Shown piece after piece: positions 23,568 to 35,269 of a stretch of 64,000 nt of DNA. The position numbers were made by a program, and so were the translations under genes. The stretch is taken from assembly GCA_024704765.1 (NCBI GenBank), contig JAKMXF010000111.1:1809627-1873626 (forward strand), read 5' to 3'. Origin of the DNA: Oopsacas minuta (Eukaryota; Porifera; Hexactinellida; Lyssacinosida; Leucopsacidae). The stretch's first letter is position 1, and every line of letters starts with the position of its first letter. The notes under the pieces are model-generated. The model saw only the letters and a list, made by a program, of their open reading frames with translations. It did not search any database and was not told the origin of the DNA.

Positions 23568-23902
23568 TATATTTTTGGCCATTTTTTGCCTGCCCAATAC
23601 ATATTCCATAACAGAATCGTATATGTTATCAATGACCTGTTGGATATGGCTTTCAGTAGTTGTAATATGAGGTACGTTACTAGAACTACTGGGAATAACC
23701 TCCTTGATAGTGCATGCGGTTGGTAAAGCAGAAATATTACTAAACGGATTCAAGTTGTCGAGTATCACATAGTGATACATAAGGAATGGGGAAACGTTCA
23801 CCATATAATACGAACTAATTGACAAGTCTAATTCTATTGATATGTTCTTATTCACTTGAATCTTTCAATTATCGATACGAGGACGCATAAATAGAAATGT
23901 TA

Positions 23903-24731
23903 CACTGGAGTCTCCCAAAACGGACACTCGAGATGCGGATAACCCCCTACATCGGACAAACCTCGTGGCACGAATTGAATTTGCCAAGCATGTAATACTT
24001 AAGCAGTCTCCGAGGAGTGGACAACTCCGAATTCCGAACAACGGACAGGGAACTGGCCCAGAATGGTGTGTCTTAATGCAAAATTATCTCCCAAGAACGG
24101 ACAAGCAGAAACTGCAGCCCATAATTTTCATAGATATCACAACATTTACATGATAATATGAGTGCTATACAATTCTCATGTCTTTCAAGTCTTTCAACAA
24201 TTCTTTCATCTTGTCAATGTAAACTTTGGGTCCATAAAGGAGGTACACACATGGGAGTTCTAGTCCGTAACCTGCTTCTCTGATTTCTTTCTCCCCCGTA
24301 ACCTCAGCAAATCCTTTATTTACTTCTCTTCTCATGAATTGTGAAAGTTGAGGATGTTTTGAAGTAGCTATGGGCATTGGCACCCCAATTGATGCTATAG
24401 CTTGTCTACACTTGTCAATTAGTAGACAAATTTATCTTCCTGACTTATTTGCGCACCCCATTATAATATATATAGAGTATAAAGCAATGCCAATATGCTT
24501 ACGTTACTCATCAGTCATCTCTCTATATTATATTTATTCTTATCACTGTATGTATAATAAAACTTGTGACTTCTCCCGTAACTATTCAACTTTGATAGAT
24601 GTATAACGGTTTTCAAAATGATACATATTAAGTGTTTGGAAAAATGTTGGACCAGTCTGCGAGAAGCGGACAATTCTCTACAACTGACATAAGCCATGTC
24701 ACTAACGTATCCATTATTCGGAGACTCCCCG
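23903..24731. mobile_element. Non-autonomous pogo-like element with a coding-like interior
   Basis: The left end CACTGGAGTCTCCCAAAACG next to TA (23901-23902) and the reversed right end CGGGGAGTCTCCGAATAATG next to TA (24732-24733) share GGAGTCTCC. Repeated CGGACA motifs cluster inside both ends (for example 23930s, 24030-24050, 24090s, 24660s). The middle holds an open frame on the minus strand that is not a known transposase. Confidence 0.5.
24165..24437 (-). CDS. Unrecognised protein fragment inside the pogo-like element
   Basis: The frame is open from about 24437 (after a TAA) to TAA at 24165-24167 and has a coding-like composition: LIDKCRQAIASIGVPMPIAT, MRREVNKGFAEVTGEKEI, GLELPCVYLLYGPKVYIDKM, and a charged helix ending KDLKDMRIV. 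I do not recognise the family. No ATG opens it except the internal one at 24383, so it may be an exon or a captured gene fragment. It could instead be the last piece of an unknown transposase. It sits entirely within the inverted termini. Confidence 0.35.
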
Positions 24732-24784
24732 TATTTGTTAGGATACCAAGTAGACTAATATTATCAACTGAAAGAAAAGGTAAC

Positions 24785-25249
24785 TTAGATAATATATCTG
24801 GAAACTGTGAATTTTGAACTTCTCCTCTCTTCTACTCCTGACTCTAGGCTCAGTGAAACAGCTCTTTTGAGAAGTTTGTCATCCTTGTCCTCTAGAGAGA
24901 GATGGCTGCGTTTGGCGGAGGAGTGAGTTGGATAGTAAGAAGAACATCCTGGTAATATAGTCGATATGGCTCGATCTTTCAACTTTGGACGGGTACGGGG
25001 TCGCAGCCGTCCAAAAATTGGGTAAGTTGCGTCTCCATTTGGAAATTTGTATGTGGCCGCGAGTTCATCCTCTCGAAAATGTTTGGACCACACGTACATA
25101 ACTTTCAGTTCGTTGATTTCATCTCTGTGTGGAGATCGTTGCTAAGCATGTCTCAGTTCATTAGGTTCCTATGGAATCATGAATACAGTTATTCTGTCTT
25201 TCGGGTTATAGATTCTTGTACAACCTTGTGCCGAACACGTGTTGAGCAT
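24785..25249 (-). pseudogene. THAP-domain protein relic
   Basis: From ATG at 25249 the frame reads MLNTCSAQGCTRIYN, the start of a THAP (C2CH) zinc-finger DNA-binding domain with C-x4-C. It runs through two TAG codons, one probably replacing a Trp (NELRHA-stop-QRSPHRDEIN), to VWSKHFREDELAATY. There the usual Cys of CSKHF is Trp. A basic, Ser-rich tail continues to TAA at 24785. THAP domains occur in P-element-type transposases and in host regulators. No transposase domain follows, so which it was is unclear. Two stops and a lost zinc ligand indicate a pseudogene. Confidence 0.6.
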
Positions 25250-25664
25250 GATCGTAAGGTAGCTAGTAAGATAGATAACGTTTTGCAAAGCGTCAGAAGG
25301 ATGTGTGAAAAGCGTATATAGAAAATACCACAAAATGAATTCAATTAAATCTTTTTATAGGATGTGAATATATGTTATGGAGAATATTTAATCATTGTGT
25401 GTTTTTTATATATAACACAACTCAACAAGATTTCTCATCAGAGATCGCATACATTTATCTTAGCATACTTTTGAATGCTGAACTCGAATCTGCAATCAGA
25501 ATTTCTCTAGCACGTCTAGTTATTCTGAAATCCAATATCCATTTTTTCAATAGTATAGTATTACCTAGTTACTAAATTGCTATATGAGCATGCCTATTTT
25601 GATTCAATTATCTGGAATATAAATGACTTTACTTACTTGAATTCAAGCAAATCAAATTATAAAC

Positions 25665-25865
25665 ATGCATCGTAATTGTAGAGCTCATTCCGACAATTTC
25701 TGTTACGTTTGTGGTCTTTTTTGCGTAAAATCACAAAGACGACCAATCACAAGTCAATTAAAGATTTTCTATGGTTTCATTTGTCCTTCTTTGCCTTGAT
25801 AGTTGGACGGAAACTACTTGTTCCCATGTATGTGTAGAACTCACTAAGAAGGGAATGGAATTATA
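25665..25865 (+). pseudogene. Zinc-finger N-terminus of an invertebrate repeat-family protein
   Basis: MHRNCRAHSDNFCYVCGLF, then KSQRRPITSQLKIFYGFI, matches a recurrent N-terminal pattern (C ... FCYVCG ... ITP.VK..Y) that I associate with high-copy invertebrate transposon-like proteins. After two stops a shifted frame gives CLDSWTETTCSHVCVELT, the expected second Cys pair region. I cannot name the family. It is a short fragment with no terminal repeats seen. Confidence 0.4.
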
Positions 25866-27034
25866 ATTTTCTTGGATAATCAACTAGATTGCATTTAGCC
25901 GAGAATATGAACATGTATAACTCACTATTTGGCTAGCAGTTGTGTATTTTCATCGCATTATCGTTGTATCTTGGCCTAGATATTTCCCCGAGTGTATCCC
26001 AAATGTTCCACAATTCATAAATCATCCGAAACTTAATGAAATGATTTGATCTAGCCTGTGCAACCACGAAGTCATATGGACTTAGACATACACCCTCTAC
26101 AGAAACATTTAATTGCAATCTATTCAAAAATCCATAAAATCCAATTCAATCATCTTTAAGTGAGTTATAAACACATTTGGCAACAAGTAGGAGGTCAAGG
26201 AAACTTTCTGCCAACTCTCAGGCTCAAGATCAACGATAATGAGATGAAAAACCACATCTGCTATATAAATTGTCAAAAATATATACTTTTACATTTTCGA
26301 CAAGGGACAGCATAGAAAACACTTGTCAAACAAATGACAACTTAGAAATTCGAACATTTGAAAGCGCTCCGTTGTGCCCATATCCACTTATTACTCGATT
26401 ATCCTTGAAATAATGGTCAAATCAGAATGATTGTTTCCTTCATACTGTGTAAAGGTGTGCATATGTAGAGTATTCACGTTTGTGGCTTGGGAGTTTGAGA
26501 ATATTTGAAATTTATACCACTTCTGTTTTTCTTAGTCCATATTTTGGCCGCTCAACATTTCATAACTTCCTCATGAGTATGGTTTGGAATTCCAAGTTTT
26601 CCCCTTTTACCCTCTAAATTGTTTTTGTTGCATTTTTCGATAGTCATCTACCTTACGAAGAACTGGAAATTTTTTGGAGCTCTATCTTAATTATTTTGGA
26701 AATTATTTTAGATTTAGGCAGCATCCCCTAATTTTAGCCTCACACCACCCAGCCATAAGGGGAATCAATACCCTAATATATACACATTTGGAAGACTGAT
26801 GAAATATGAACTATTGCGTGAATAGTATCTACTATATGTATATAACATGATGTATAAATTTCATAGCCCTAACTCAGATAGTTTTTATGATATTTGCTCC
26901 CAAAGGTCAATCTTTCCCCCTCCCCCCCCCTGTATTACAGATTTTGGCCTCCCTAGGGGGGTACCCATGATATTACCTCATGATACACTCTCTATGAATT
27001 GGTATTAAGCATACTATATTGTGCAATCAGTATA
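25866..27034. other. No gene seen
   Basis: AT-rich. A minus-strand frame at 25933-26127 (VSVEGVCLSPYDFVVAQARS) has a coding-like look but no recognisable motif. Bases 26922-26934 are a poly-C/T run. A 5-kb element begins at 27037. Confidence 0.35.
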
Positions 27035-27051
27035 TACAGGGTGTCTCAAAA

Positions 27052-27882
27052 TTATTGCGGTGTTGTAAAATACTCAATAACTTCAGAATTAATACACTTT
27101 GATAAAATTCTATTTGCCAATATATTCCCTGACAATTCTATAAATTTCTGAACGCGCATTGGCATCCCTAAGTACAATCTTTCTAAAATATCAGGGTCGA
27201 TTGATGACCAAGCATTTTTTAGCATCTTTTCCAAATCATTAACGTTGACAGCAGGCTTCATCTTGTCAATCTTATCTTGAACGATTGACCAAATATTCTC
27301 AATTGGGTTGAGATCCGGAGAGTTGCCTGGCCACTTCTGTTTCTCCCAGAACCCAGGTAAGTTCTGTCTGCACCAGTCTTGAGTCTTTCTAGCTGTATGA
27401 GCCGGAGCTCCATCCTGCATAAATATCGCTTTGGACATGTCTGGTATCATTTTCCTTTCTAAGATCCCTCCATTTTCATCTGTTCTACGCAACGCTTGAA
27501 TACATGGCCCTTCTAGAATCTCGTCTACATAATATTTCGCATTAATTGTCTCTTTTTGAGGCAATATATGGAGTGTAGAAAGCGCTTAATAGCTCACCAT
27601 ACCCCAAACCATCACTTTTGCGGGAAATTTAACAGTTTGGCGGGGAGTTACTTGTGTACCGTCTCTTGCCCATATTCGATCGTTCTGTGGATTCGATGGG
27701 TGAAATAACTCATAGGGAGATTCGTCTGACAAGAGTACACCTTTCCAATCATCCACTGTCCAATTCACCTTATTCATACAGAAGCTTAGTCTGTTTTTCT
27801 TATGAAATTCTGTTAGTAAGGGGGTTTTTGGTCTTTTATAAGGGTGAACCTTTAAATCCTTGAACAAATACTGGTGTACAGT
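27052..27882 (-). pseudogene. DD37E transposase, catalytic part
   Basis: Read from the Merlin target site (27882) downwards, one frame runs through LSFCMNKVNWTVDDWKGVLL then SDESPYELF (first Asp), VMVWGMVSY, FMQDGAPAHTARKTQDWC (second Asp) and SPDLNPIENIWSIVQ (Glu) to the end at 27052. There are 37 residues between the second Asp and the Glu, giving DD37E. The only break in this part is an in-frame TAA at 27586-27588. The N-terminal part lies on the far side of the Merlin insertion (31485-31770). Confidence 0.85.
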
Positions 27883-27890
27883 GTCCTTTG

Positions 27891-28297
27891 GGTACAATTG
27901 CAGAATCTTACACCCCAACTTTTTTAATGTGGTCAAAAATCCCTATATGCACCGTTCAAGAACTCGTTGAGAGAAGTTGATAGAGCTAAAGAAATCCAAA
28001 ATCGGATTAAAATTGACAAAGTTACGAAAAATTTACTCCCTAAGCCAAATCCTATGGGGAAAATTGTATTACCCACTATAGTCAAATTGTATTGATTTAT
28101 ACATTACAATTACCATAGGAATGCTCATACTGTTGATATTGCGGTTATACACGCTTGTTACTCTACTCTTTCATGCTCATTTGTTTGCTATTCAGTGTAT
28201 TTCACTGCAGGTAATTTTGTTACTTTAAAGGAAAGCTGGTTATTACATAATTCTGTCTGCAACACTAAATATACAATGCAACATTTCATTTCATATT
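27891..28297 (+). repeat. Left Merlin terminal inverted repeat
   Basis: 407 bases, about 99% identical to the inverse of 31069-31476. A pogo-like sequence (GGCACCTCGATAATTCG) starts a few bases inside it, at about 28307. Confidence 0.93.
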
Positions 28298-28733
28298 TTA
28301 TACTATGGCACCTCGATAATTCGACCTAGTTAATGGAATTCCCGATATGACACATATATTTGCATATATTCTGTTTCCTAAAATGGTAGTTTAATTTGTA
28401 TTACTCCGCGAAGGTAAACCAATTTTGATCGTTCGTTTGTGTTCGTATCAATGTTAGAAACAATTCATGTACTATTTAATCGCATAGTTATGATCCAGCT
28501 TCTCTCCAGGTGCGTTAGTAATGTTGGAACAAAGTTTTCATGGGTTTCTACTTATGATAGTGGACAGAATATTAAATATATGACACCCCCATAGCTGGAT
28601 ATAATACTATGGGTGGTCGTTATATTTGAAGTAACTAATTAGTATTGAGTTTTCTATACACTACTTTAACTACAAATCTACAATATAACAAGTAGTGCTA
28701 CAAAAGAAACACCAAAGCAGAAGTATGGTACTG

Positions 28734-29678
28734 TTAGACAACTGGATATTGTTTCCTTATTTCCATGATAAGGTTGGAGAAACTAGCTTCTCCATATTTC
28801 TTCTGCCAACAAACTTCAGATATGTGGGTATCTAAAAGTATGGGGTTAGTAGTCATGCAATTCCTCAGCCGTTTCTTCGCACCACCCCATGTACTCTCAA
28901 CTGTTTGCGTATGTACACCTGTAGTAGGGTCAACAAAATTGAGACTATGGTTGACGGTGAGATGCTGAAAACTTGCAGCGGGGATAGAATTATACGATGC
29001 CCATTCGTCAGAAAGTATGGTAGTGCCCGGAAGAATATATCTCTGGATGAGAGGGACTAATGTTGCAGCCGACCTGTCTTGAACAGGTATCATAAAGATA
29101 TCTTTTGTCTCTCTATCTATTCCTCCAAATACCCATTGACCTGATAGCATACGACCTCTTGAATACTTTCGATATCCAAACTTTGATTCATCTATTTCTA
29201 CAATATGCTCAGGCCCTCCAATTGGTTGAGGATTGACTAAAAATTCTTCAACACATAGGTCTCTGAGGAAGTTCTTCCAGTCTGTTATAGTATGCTCTCC
29301 TCACCCCAGATTCTTGTGTAAAAAGGCAGTAGTTTGAAGATTATCGGCCCAGAAATTGAGAAATTCTACCAACTCAGTTAACGGTATATGAGCACCTTCA
29401 AAGAATGAGCCAATCCTCATCGAAGCGAATTTCTTGCATGACTTTTCCGGGCACCTCCACTCCTTTCCATCTGCAATACCTGAAAATGTTCCGGGTCTCA
29501 TAATTCTACCGCATTTGCACATCATCCCGGTAGCTAAAAGTCCGTTACTTTTGAGCCATGCTATACAAGTATCTTCATCAATAGTGATTTTACGAAAAAG
29601 TTGTTTTAAGGTCATTTCTTCAATAACTGGAAATATTGTAGGAACCAGCAGAGGTTGAAACGATGGAGCAACTGCCAC
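28734..29678 (-). pseudogene. Merlin transposase with a single in-frame TGA
   Basis: One frame of 315 codons, interrupted only by TGA at 29303-29301. The N-terminal zinc ribbon has Cys pairs at MMCKCG and EWRCPEKSCKKF, followed by GSFFEGAHIPLTELVEFL. After the TGA come ITDWKNFLRDLCVEE and the DDE domain: VEIDESKFGYRKYS (first Asp), TTILSDEWASYNS (second Asp), HTQTVESTWGGAKKRLR (Glu). These are the IS1016/ISXO2-like motifs of Merlin. The near-identical terminal repeats point to recent movement. The copy may have been mobilised by an intact relative, or the stop may have arisen after insertion. Confidence 0.88.
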
Positions 29679-30079
29679 TAAGGGTTTTATAATAGAAATA
29701 TCACAACTCGAATAATTAGGATTTGTTAGTTATATTTCCCTGATATTCCTTTTATACTTGACTTAAGATTGATCGAAATACATTGTATGATCGTTTGGAA
29801 TGTATTCTTTAAGTATAGGTAATAATTACATGTGGTTTGCATGCCACTTTCCTAAACCATTTGTTGTTCAACTCAGTAACCAGACAAACAGCATTCCAAT
29901 TATACTAAATTTTGTATGTAATAGATACTGGTATAACTATGAACACATCAACAAATCTATACAATAGAAATTACATCTGAAACCACATATTTTTACCACA
30001 CTTCTCATGTTTAATCTCAAGCATATTTACCATATTTTAGGTGATTGTTGGTTGTAAAGAAAATTTATGTAAATAATCC

Positions 30080-30294
30080 CATAATCAAATAAATTTCTCA
30101 TTCGGATCGTTATATTGTCTTCCGATAACAATAAGTAGTAAATAGAATTTGATTTGGCCACATTAATCCCAAATTAAGCGATGTACCTAGTACGTAGCTT
30201 ATTACAACTTCCTAAATCAAGAGAAAATCGTCTTGAGTGAGTTACTAATTTCACTCGATTACCTAAATTTGTCCTAATTAAGCGGAGTTGACTG
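30080..30294. repeat. Fragment of the pogo-like family seen at 3689-4896
   Basis: Read in reverse it begins CAGTCAACTCCGCTTAATTA and includes an AATTCTATTTAC...ATTGTTATC block that resembles the left end of the 3689 element. It lies in the non-coding interior of the Merlin element. Confidence 0.5.
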
Positions 30295-30796
30295 TCTAAT
30301 AATACTGGCATTGTAGGGACGCAGGAATCACAAACTTACTGTTGCAGCATTCATCACATCTCACCATTAATATACATTGCTAATTATTGGTTCGGAGCGA
30401 CCGCCGAACCTGTTACACGACCTCATAAGGCCCAGTACTGTAAACTTCCGTTATAAGCTAACATCAATTATATGACTAAACTCACGCTATAACAAAGTGA
30501 TTCACAAACCTCCTCCAGCTTGAAAGTATTGATCTTACTCCGCATATATCCTAATGCTGCAGATCACGAAATGTAACCGGGTTCCGTACCAGTCCAGAAC
30601 ACTTCGTTATAATGAGAATGTGTTGCAGTTACAAACTGATTGCACTTGCTCAAGTTTATCTATAATAGACATTTGACCCCACACATTTGGTTCAGGCAAG
30701 AAATACCACCCGTATTATATTAGCTATCCAAAACTTGATACTTTTGCTCTGCACTGGCTAAACATTATCGGGGTATTACAGGGCAAGTGTCAACCC

Positions 30797-31020
30797 CATA
30801 CTTGCCAACATGAGTGAAGATAAAATGCGGGACAGAAGGGGCTAATTGAGCGGGACATCGTCGGATGTAGCATATTTGTATTAGACTGGACTACAAAATA
30901 GAGGGACAATTAAGGGTTTTGTCAAGTTTTGGCTGGACATTAGCCTCATTGGCAGTCAACACATATTCGGGGCGAGTAATCGTGGTGTCTCGCCAACCAA
31001 CGGAACAGTTGGCAAGTATG
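30797..31020. repeat. Short hAT-like inverted-repeat element inside Merlin
   Basis: CATACTTGCCAAC at the left and its exact inverse (GTTGGCAAGTATG) at the right enclose 224 bases. The terminus is typical of hAT-derived short elements. I could not confirm an 8-bp duplication. The rest of 29680-31068 contains no gene. Confidence 0.5.
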
Positions 31021-31068
31021 GTACGTTTGAACGACTTCACATACAGAATGCAATTTAGTTGCATGCAT

Positions 31069-31476
31069 AATATGAAATGAAATGTTGCATTGTATATTTA
31101 GTGTTGCAGACAGAATTATGTAATAACCAGCTTTCCTTTAAAGTAACAAAATTACCTGCAGTGAAGTACACTGAATAGCAAACAAATGAACATGAAAGAG
31201 TAGAGTAACAAGCGTGTATAACCGCAATATCAACAGTATGAGCATTCCTATGGTAATTGTAATGTATAAATCAATACAATTTGACTATAGTGGGTAATAC
31301 AATTTTCCCCATAGGATTTGGCTTAGGGAGTAAATTTTTCGTAACTTTGTCAATTTTAATCCGATTTTGGATTTCTTTAGCTCTATCAACTTCTCTCAAC
31401 GAGTTCTTGAACGGTGCATATAGGGATTTTTGACCACATTAAAAAAGTTGGGGGTGTAAGATTCTGCAATTGTACC
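31069..31476 (-). repeat. Right Merlin terminal inverted repeat
   Basis: 408 bases, the inverse of 27891-28297. The single length difference is in a C run near the outer end. Confidence 0.93.
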
Positions 31477-31484
31477 GTCCTTTG

Positions 31485-31770
31485 AAACAGTATTCCCATG
31501 TTTGTAAGTTTCTTAGCCATAGATCTTGTCGACTTGTGTCTCTTGCCCAATGATTCGCGATAACAATCTTTGAGACTCTGGATAACTTTTTCGGACGTCC
31601 AGCACCCCCCTTATGTTGTAGGCTTTTATGTGCTTTATGTTTGTACTACCATCTTTGTATGGTTGAAACATCTTTTCCAAGAGAGAGAGCAACGGTCTTT
31701 TGTGTTTACCACTAAGCAGCATTCCAATGGCCCTGTTACGGACTTCAACTTTCTCTAAACGCACATTCAT
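31485..31770 (-). pseudogene. DD37E transposase, N-terminal part
   Basis: The frame from 31770 reads VEVRNRAIGMLLSGKHKRPL, corresponding to NIRNQAVGMLLGGMTQRRAC in the copy at 41 kb. It then loses frame in the second helix and linker. It is the N-terminal, DNA-binding half of the transposase whose catalytic half is at 27052-27882. The two were one gene before the Merlin insertion. Confidence 0.75.
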
Positions 31771-31974
31771 CTGCTAATAATTCGCTAATACTCTAAGCTT
31801 ATCTCAAAATTCCATTAATAACTACAACCATCTATGGTATAATGCATATTAATAATTACTACGGTTGGCTTATAAAATTCGCACTAGTAAATTGAAGCTG
31901 TATCCGATTACACTGTTCTTATTTCATTATAGTTGATCTAATACAACACCGAAATAATTTTGTGACACCCTGTA

Positions 31975-32552
31975 GGCTATTTATGTTATTATGTAATGTA
32001 TTTTGCAAACTATTTGCAATAAATGACCATTTTTCCATTCGAAAAGTAGTGATTCTTCTTCCTCGATTTTCTGGGAACATTTAAGCAGCCATTTCCTAAT
32101 TCTCGAAATGTATAACTCGGCATATATATATAAGCTAGATTAAAAAACTTAACGGTTTGGGGTGATCTCACACCCTTGAGAAAGGTATGTTGAAAGGTTT
32201 TTCGTTATATGTTGAATAGTAGTAATTATTGAATTTTCAAGATGTTTAGCCAGAAATATATTGTTAGATGAAGTAGCTGATGTATATAGTTGCTTCATTC
32301 AATAAATTGAAATTATAATCAACTTGCTTTTCTTCCTTGGCGATTTCAAAAAATAGCTATGTCGATTACAATTATTTACTTGCTTGACTTTCTCATAGTA
32401 TATTTTGAAAGTTCACCACTTATATATTTCAAAATTTTTTCAATATTTTTATGTAAAAACATTAATGCATTTTAGAATACTTGACGATGATCCAAATTCC
32501 TGGTAAAGATCGATCAACTGGAAGTTATCACATGTCTCTAGACATACTTACC
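31975..32552. other. No gene seen
   Basis: AT-rich non-coding sequence between the DD37E element and the next short element. Confidence 0.5.
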
Positions 32553-32560
32553 CATTAGAG

Positions 32561-32915
32561 CAGTGGTTCTTAACCTTATTTCAACCATTTCCTCCGTTGT
32601 ACCCAATAATGATTTTCCCCTTCTACTAAGAAGTAGTTGAGGACTTAAATGTCTATTTGATCGATTTTCTTACATTTTATACTATTGGATCCAGATTGTT
32701 ATTTATTTATCAAGTTAGCATTCTTTCTATTCATCAAGATTTTGAATCCTGATAAATTTACTTGTTTAGGTTAGTATCATTCAAGTTAGTATTGTTTTCT
32801 ATTGGTTAAGATTTCGAATCCTTGAAGAAGTTACGTTTTACTGTATAGTCTACTTTTTCTGAGAAAAATTTAGCGTCCTAGATCCTTACATTTCCCCTTG
32901 GTTTCTGGACCCCTG
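32561..32915. mobile_element. Short hAT-type non-autonomous element
   Basis: The left end CAGTGGTTCTTAACCTTATT and the reversed right end CAGGGGTCCAGAAACC share CAG-GG-C--AA-C. The flanks CATTAGAG (32553-32560) and CCTTAGAG (32916-32923) match at seven of eight bases, fitting a hAT duplication. Inside, two direct copies of a roughly 45-base unit (AGTTAG(C/T)ATT ... AAGATTT(T/C)GAATCCT) occur. A third copy lies at about 36045-36095. Confidence 0.6.
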
Positions 32916-33423
32916 CCTTAGAGGTAGATTCAAAAACTCAACGGTTTTGGACACATCTCGGAATGTATTAAAAGTAAGTAGAAATCGGGTCCTTAATATT
33001 ATCAATTTTTATAGTTGTAATAATTTGAAACTTTTGTTTTGAACTATGACACAAGGGGCATAGGGGGCTAATGTCCCCCTTTTAAACCCTTGCTCCTGGG
33101 CTATTCGATTGGCTTAAATATTGTGTTGAATACGATGTGGCTTTATGGTATCCTTGTAGAATATTTAAGTTCCTAATTCCAATAAAACAGGATTTTTTTG
33201 TACAGATTATAACGTATTTGCCAGATTTCTTCAACAATTGGAAATAAGTTCTTAGATTAATTTCAAAGCATGTACACGCACGCCACTAGTGTTCATCAAA
33301 TTGAAGCCTTAAAATTATGGAGGGAGTCCTGACAGTGCGAGAATGAGATCTTACTACCTCATGAACAAAGACCAAAATGCGTGGTTAGGAGTGTTTTCAT
33401 TATATCCAAGTTTCTGAGTACAA

Positions 33424-34610
33424 ATGGGTGACCTTTTCGAGGGAGTAGAGATAATACTATGTTTTATGAAAGCGAATGTGACACTGATTGTGGAACCGAA
33501 AATGAAAATGAATTTAGCCATTAAGAATTTGAGACATAAAGGTGGCTGTCTTTTTCTTATTTTATCTGAAGATCTTATCATTAAAGTGCAACCTGAACTT
33601 CTGGAAATCACTAAAAATCTCCCTAAAATGCGAAGTATTGTTCGTCCTCTTTCAAAATCAAGTAATTAAATTGTTGGATGTCATATTACCTGGTAAAATT
33701 GTTGCTGATATAAAACAAGCTGAATTATTCACTCTGATTGTTGACGACACAAACGACAAAAATGGCATAGAAATCTAGGCGATAGTTTTGCGGTATATAT
33801 CCAATTCAGGAGTTGAACAACATCTGCTTACACTTTCCATGCATTTAATTTTTCTCCTTGTGTATTCTTAATGAAATGAAAAGTGTCCTTAATCCACATG
33901 GCATATCATTTGAAGGCCTCGTATCAATACTTTTGACCTCACCTAAAATATGTCTAGGTTTGAAGGTGCTGTACAAGCCTATATCCAAAATTATTGTGAA
34001 CGAAATGTCGTGTATGTTCATTCCTACGATCATAGGATACACCTAGTTGTTGAAGCGATTTTGAAAAGTATTCCTGCAGTTGAGGATTTTTCAGTTTTCT
34101 TATGTCACTCTATACATTGTTTAAGTTGGATTCCATTCCGAGAATTTACAAAGGTAAAACAGTAATAACGACCCGATGTTCAGGAGATCTCGAATCTCTG
34201 AGCATATTGTATTATCAGAGACGCTAGATACGAAGAATCCTTAAGAATGCCGTCACATCCACAGAAGTGCAATCTCACTATAGACTCTGTTGATACATCA
34301 AAATGATATGAACTTTCTGTTGATGTTTTACTTTATGTAATAATGCCGATTAATATTCTAACACTTTGTTTCAAACTCCCAATTTCGACTCCAGCATTGC
34401 CAAACTTTCCAAGTTGTGGGGAGATGAATTACTCGTACTTTTGCTTAACCGTTCAGTTTGTATTATGTCCCCAGAATCAAGCCGACAGGTATATTTTATA
34501 TAGATAAAGGTCAGATATGTTCTATATAGCAGCGTTATTTTGAAGCAGCCAAGTTTGTGTGCGAAGAGTTCCTCTAATAACGACGCATTCACTGCTAAGT
34601 GATTCAAAAT
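33424..34610 (+). pseudogene. ZMYM1-like (DUF4371) hAT transposase relic
   Basis: Broken plus-strand frames give ADIKQAELFTLIVDDTNDKN (the catalytic-strand region, compare VDTTLNVSE at 800-860), GISFEGLVSILL, then NMSRFEGAVQAYIQNYC (the YDNAS/GVQ region) and HLVVEAILKSIPAVEDFSVF. A decayed C-terminal region follows near 34390-34600. Stops and shifts occur throughout. No terminal repeats were found. The 32920-33423 and 34611-35269 stretches beside it show no gene. Confidence 0.6.
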
Positions 34611-35269
34611 AGCTTTCTAGAGGTTACTGTTGATTCAAGTATTATTTATATTTATATCCATGGGATTAATTTATTCTATAATTCTCTCGTTAATACGAAA
34701 CAAAAGTGACTTTCGAAATTGGTTGGTGGTCTCTTAGATTCATATACAAATGGGTAGTTAAAAAGTTACTTGATGCTATAAAGGGTTTTTGTACTACAAA
34801 CGATCAGCGTGGCATAGGGAGGGTAAAAATTTGAGGAATTTTACTTCATATCATTTCCGTTTAAATTGCCATTAACTAGTTTGATTCAGTTACAAGGGCT
34901 GGTGGGAAACCTTGTCTGAACTAGCTGGGTTTTCTGCTGACGCGACTACCTTATAGGAAAACTCGTCCCCCCAGATGAAACGTCCTGGCAACGTTCCTAC
35001 TATAGCATAACTTGAATGATTCATTATATAGACTCTTTATTTTACTTACTTTTCAGTTTATTGTATTAGAAACAAGATACACCAACGATTGGACTATTTC
35101 AGTCTGCAAAATTTCCCAAGCCATTTACAGTCTAACAATGCATTAGTTTTTCACACATATGTATGAAATAATATTTTCGTTTTTGAATCTACTAGATGTC
35201 CACATCCGCAGGGAAAATTTCAAAACTAACGGACGACCGGGCAATGTGGCACTTAATTACTTCCAACTC

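Larger units (their letters stand above)
27891..31476 (-). mobile_element. Merlin element with very long terminal inverted repeats
   Basis: The element is 3586 bases and begins and ends with GGTACAATTGCAGAATCTTA in inverse. An exact 8-bp target duplication (GTCCTTTG) lies at 27883-27890 and 31477-31484. The inverted repeats cover 27891-28297 and 31069-31476 and differ at only three positions in my comparison: two base changes and one C-run indel. An ISXO2/IS1016-type transposase on the minus strand and the 8-bp duplication identify Merlin. It sits inside an older, decayed DD37E transposase. Confidence 0.93.
27037..31972 (-). mobile_element. DD37E Tc1/mariner element split by a Merlin element
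   Basis: The left terminus CAGGGTGTCTCAAAATTATT follows TA at 27035-27036. The right terminus, reversed, is CAGGGTGTCACAAAATTATT, followed by TA at 31973-31974. Subtracting the Merlin insertion (27891-31476) and one 8-bp target copy leaves 1342 bases, almost the same as the sister copy at 41005-42347 (1343). Confidence 0.9.

Noticed and set aside
29301-29303. TGA in the Merlin transposase as selenocysteine or programmed readthrough
   Set aside because: Nothing shows a selenocysteine element, and a point mutation is simpler in a transposon.
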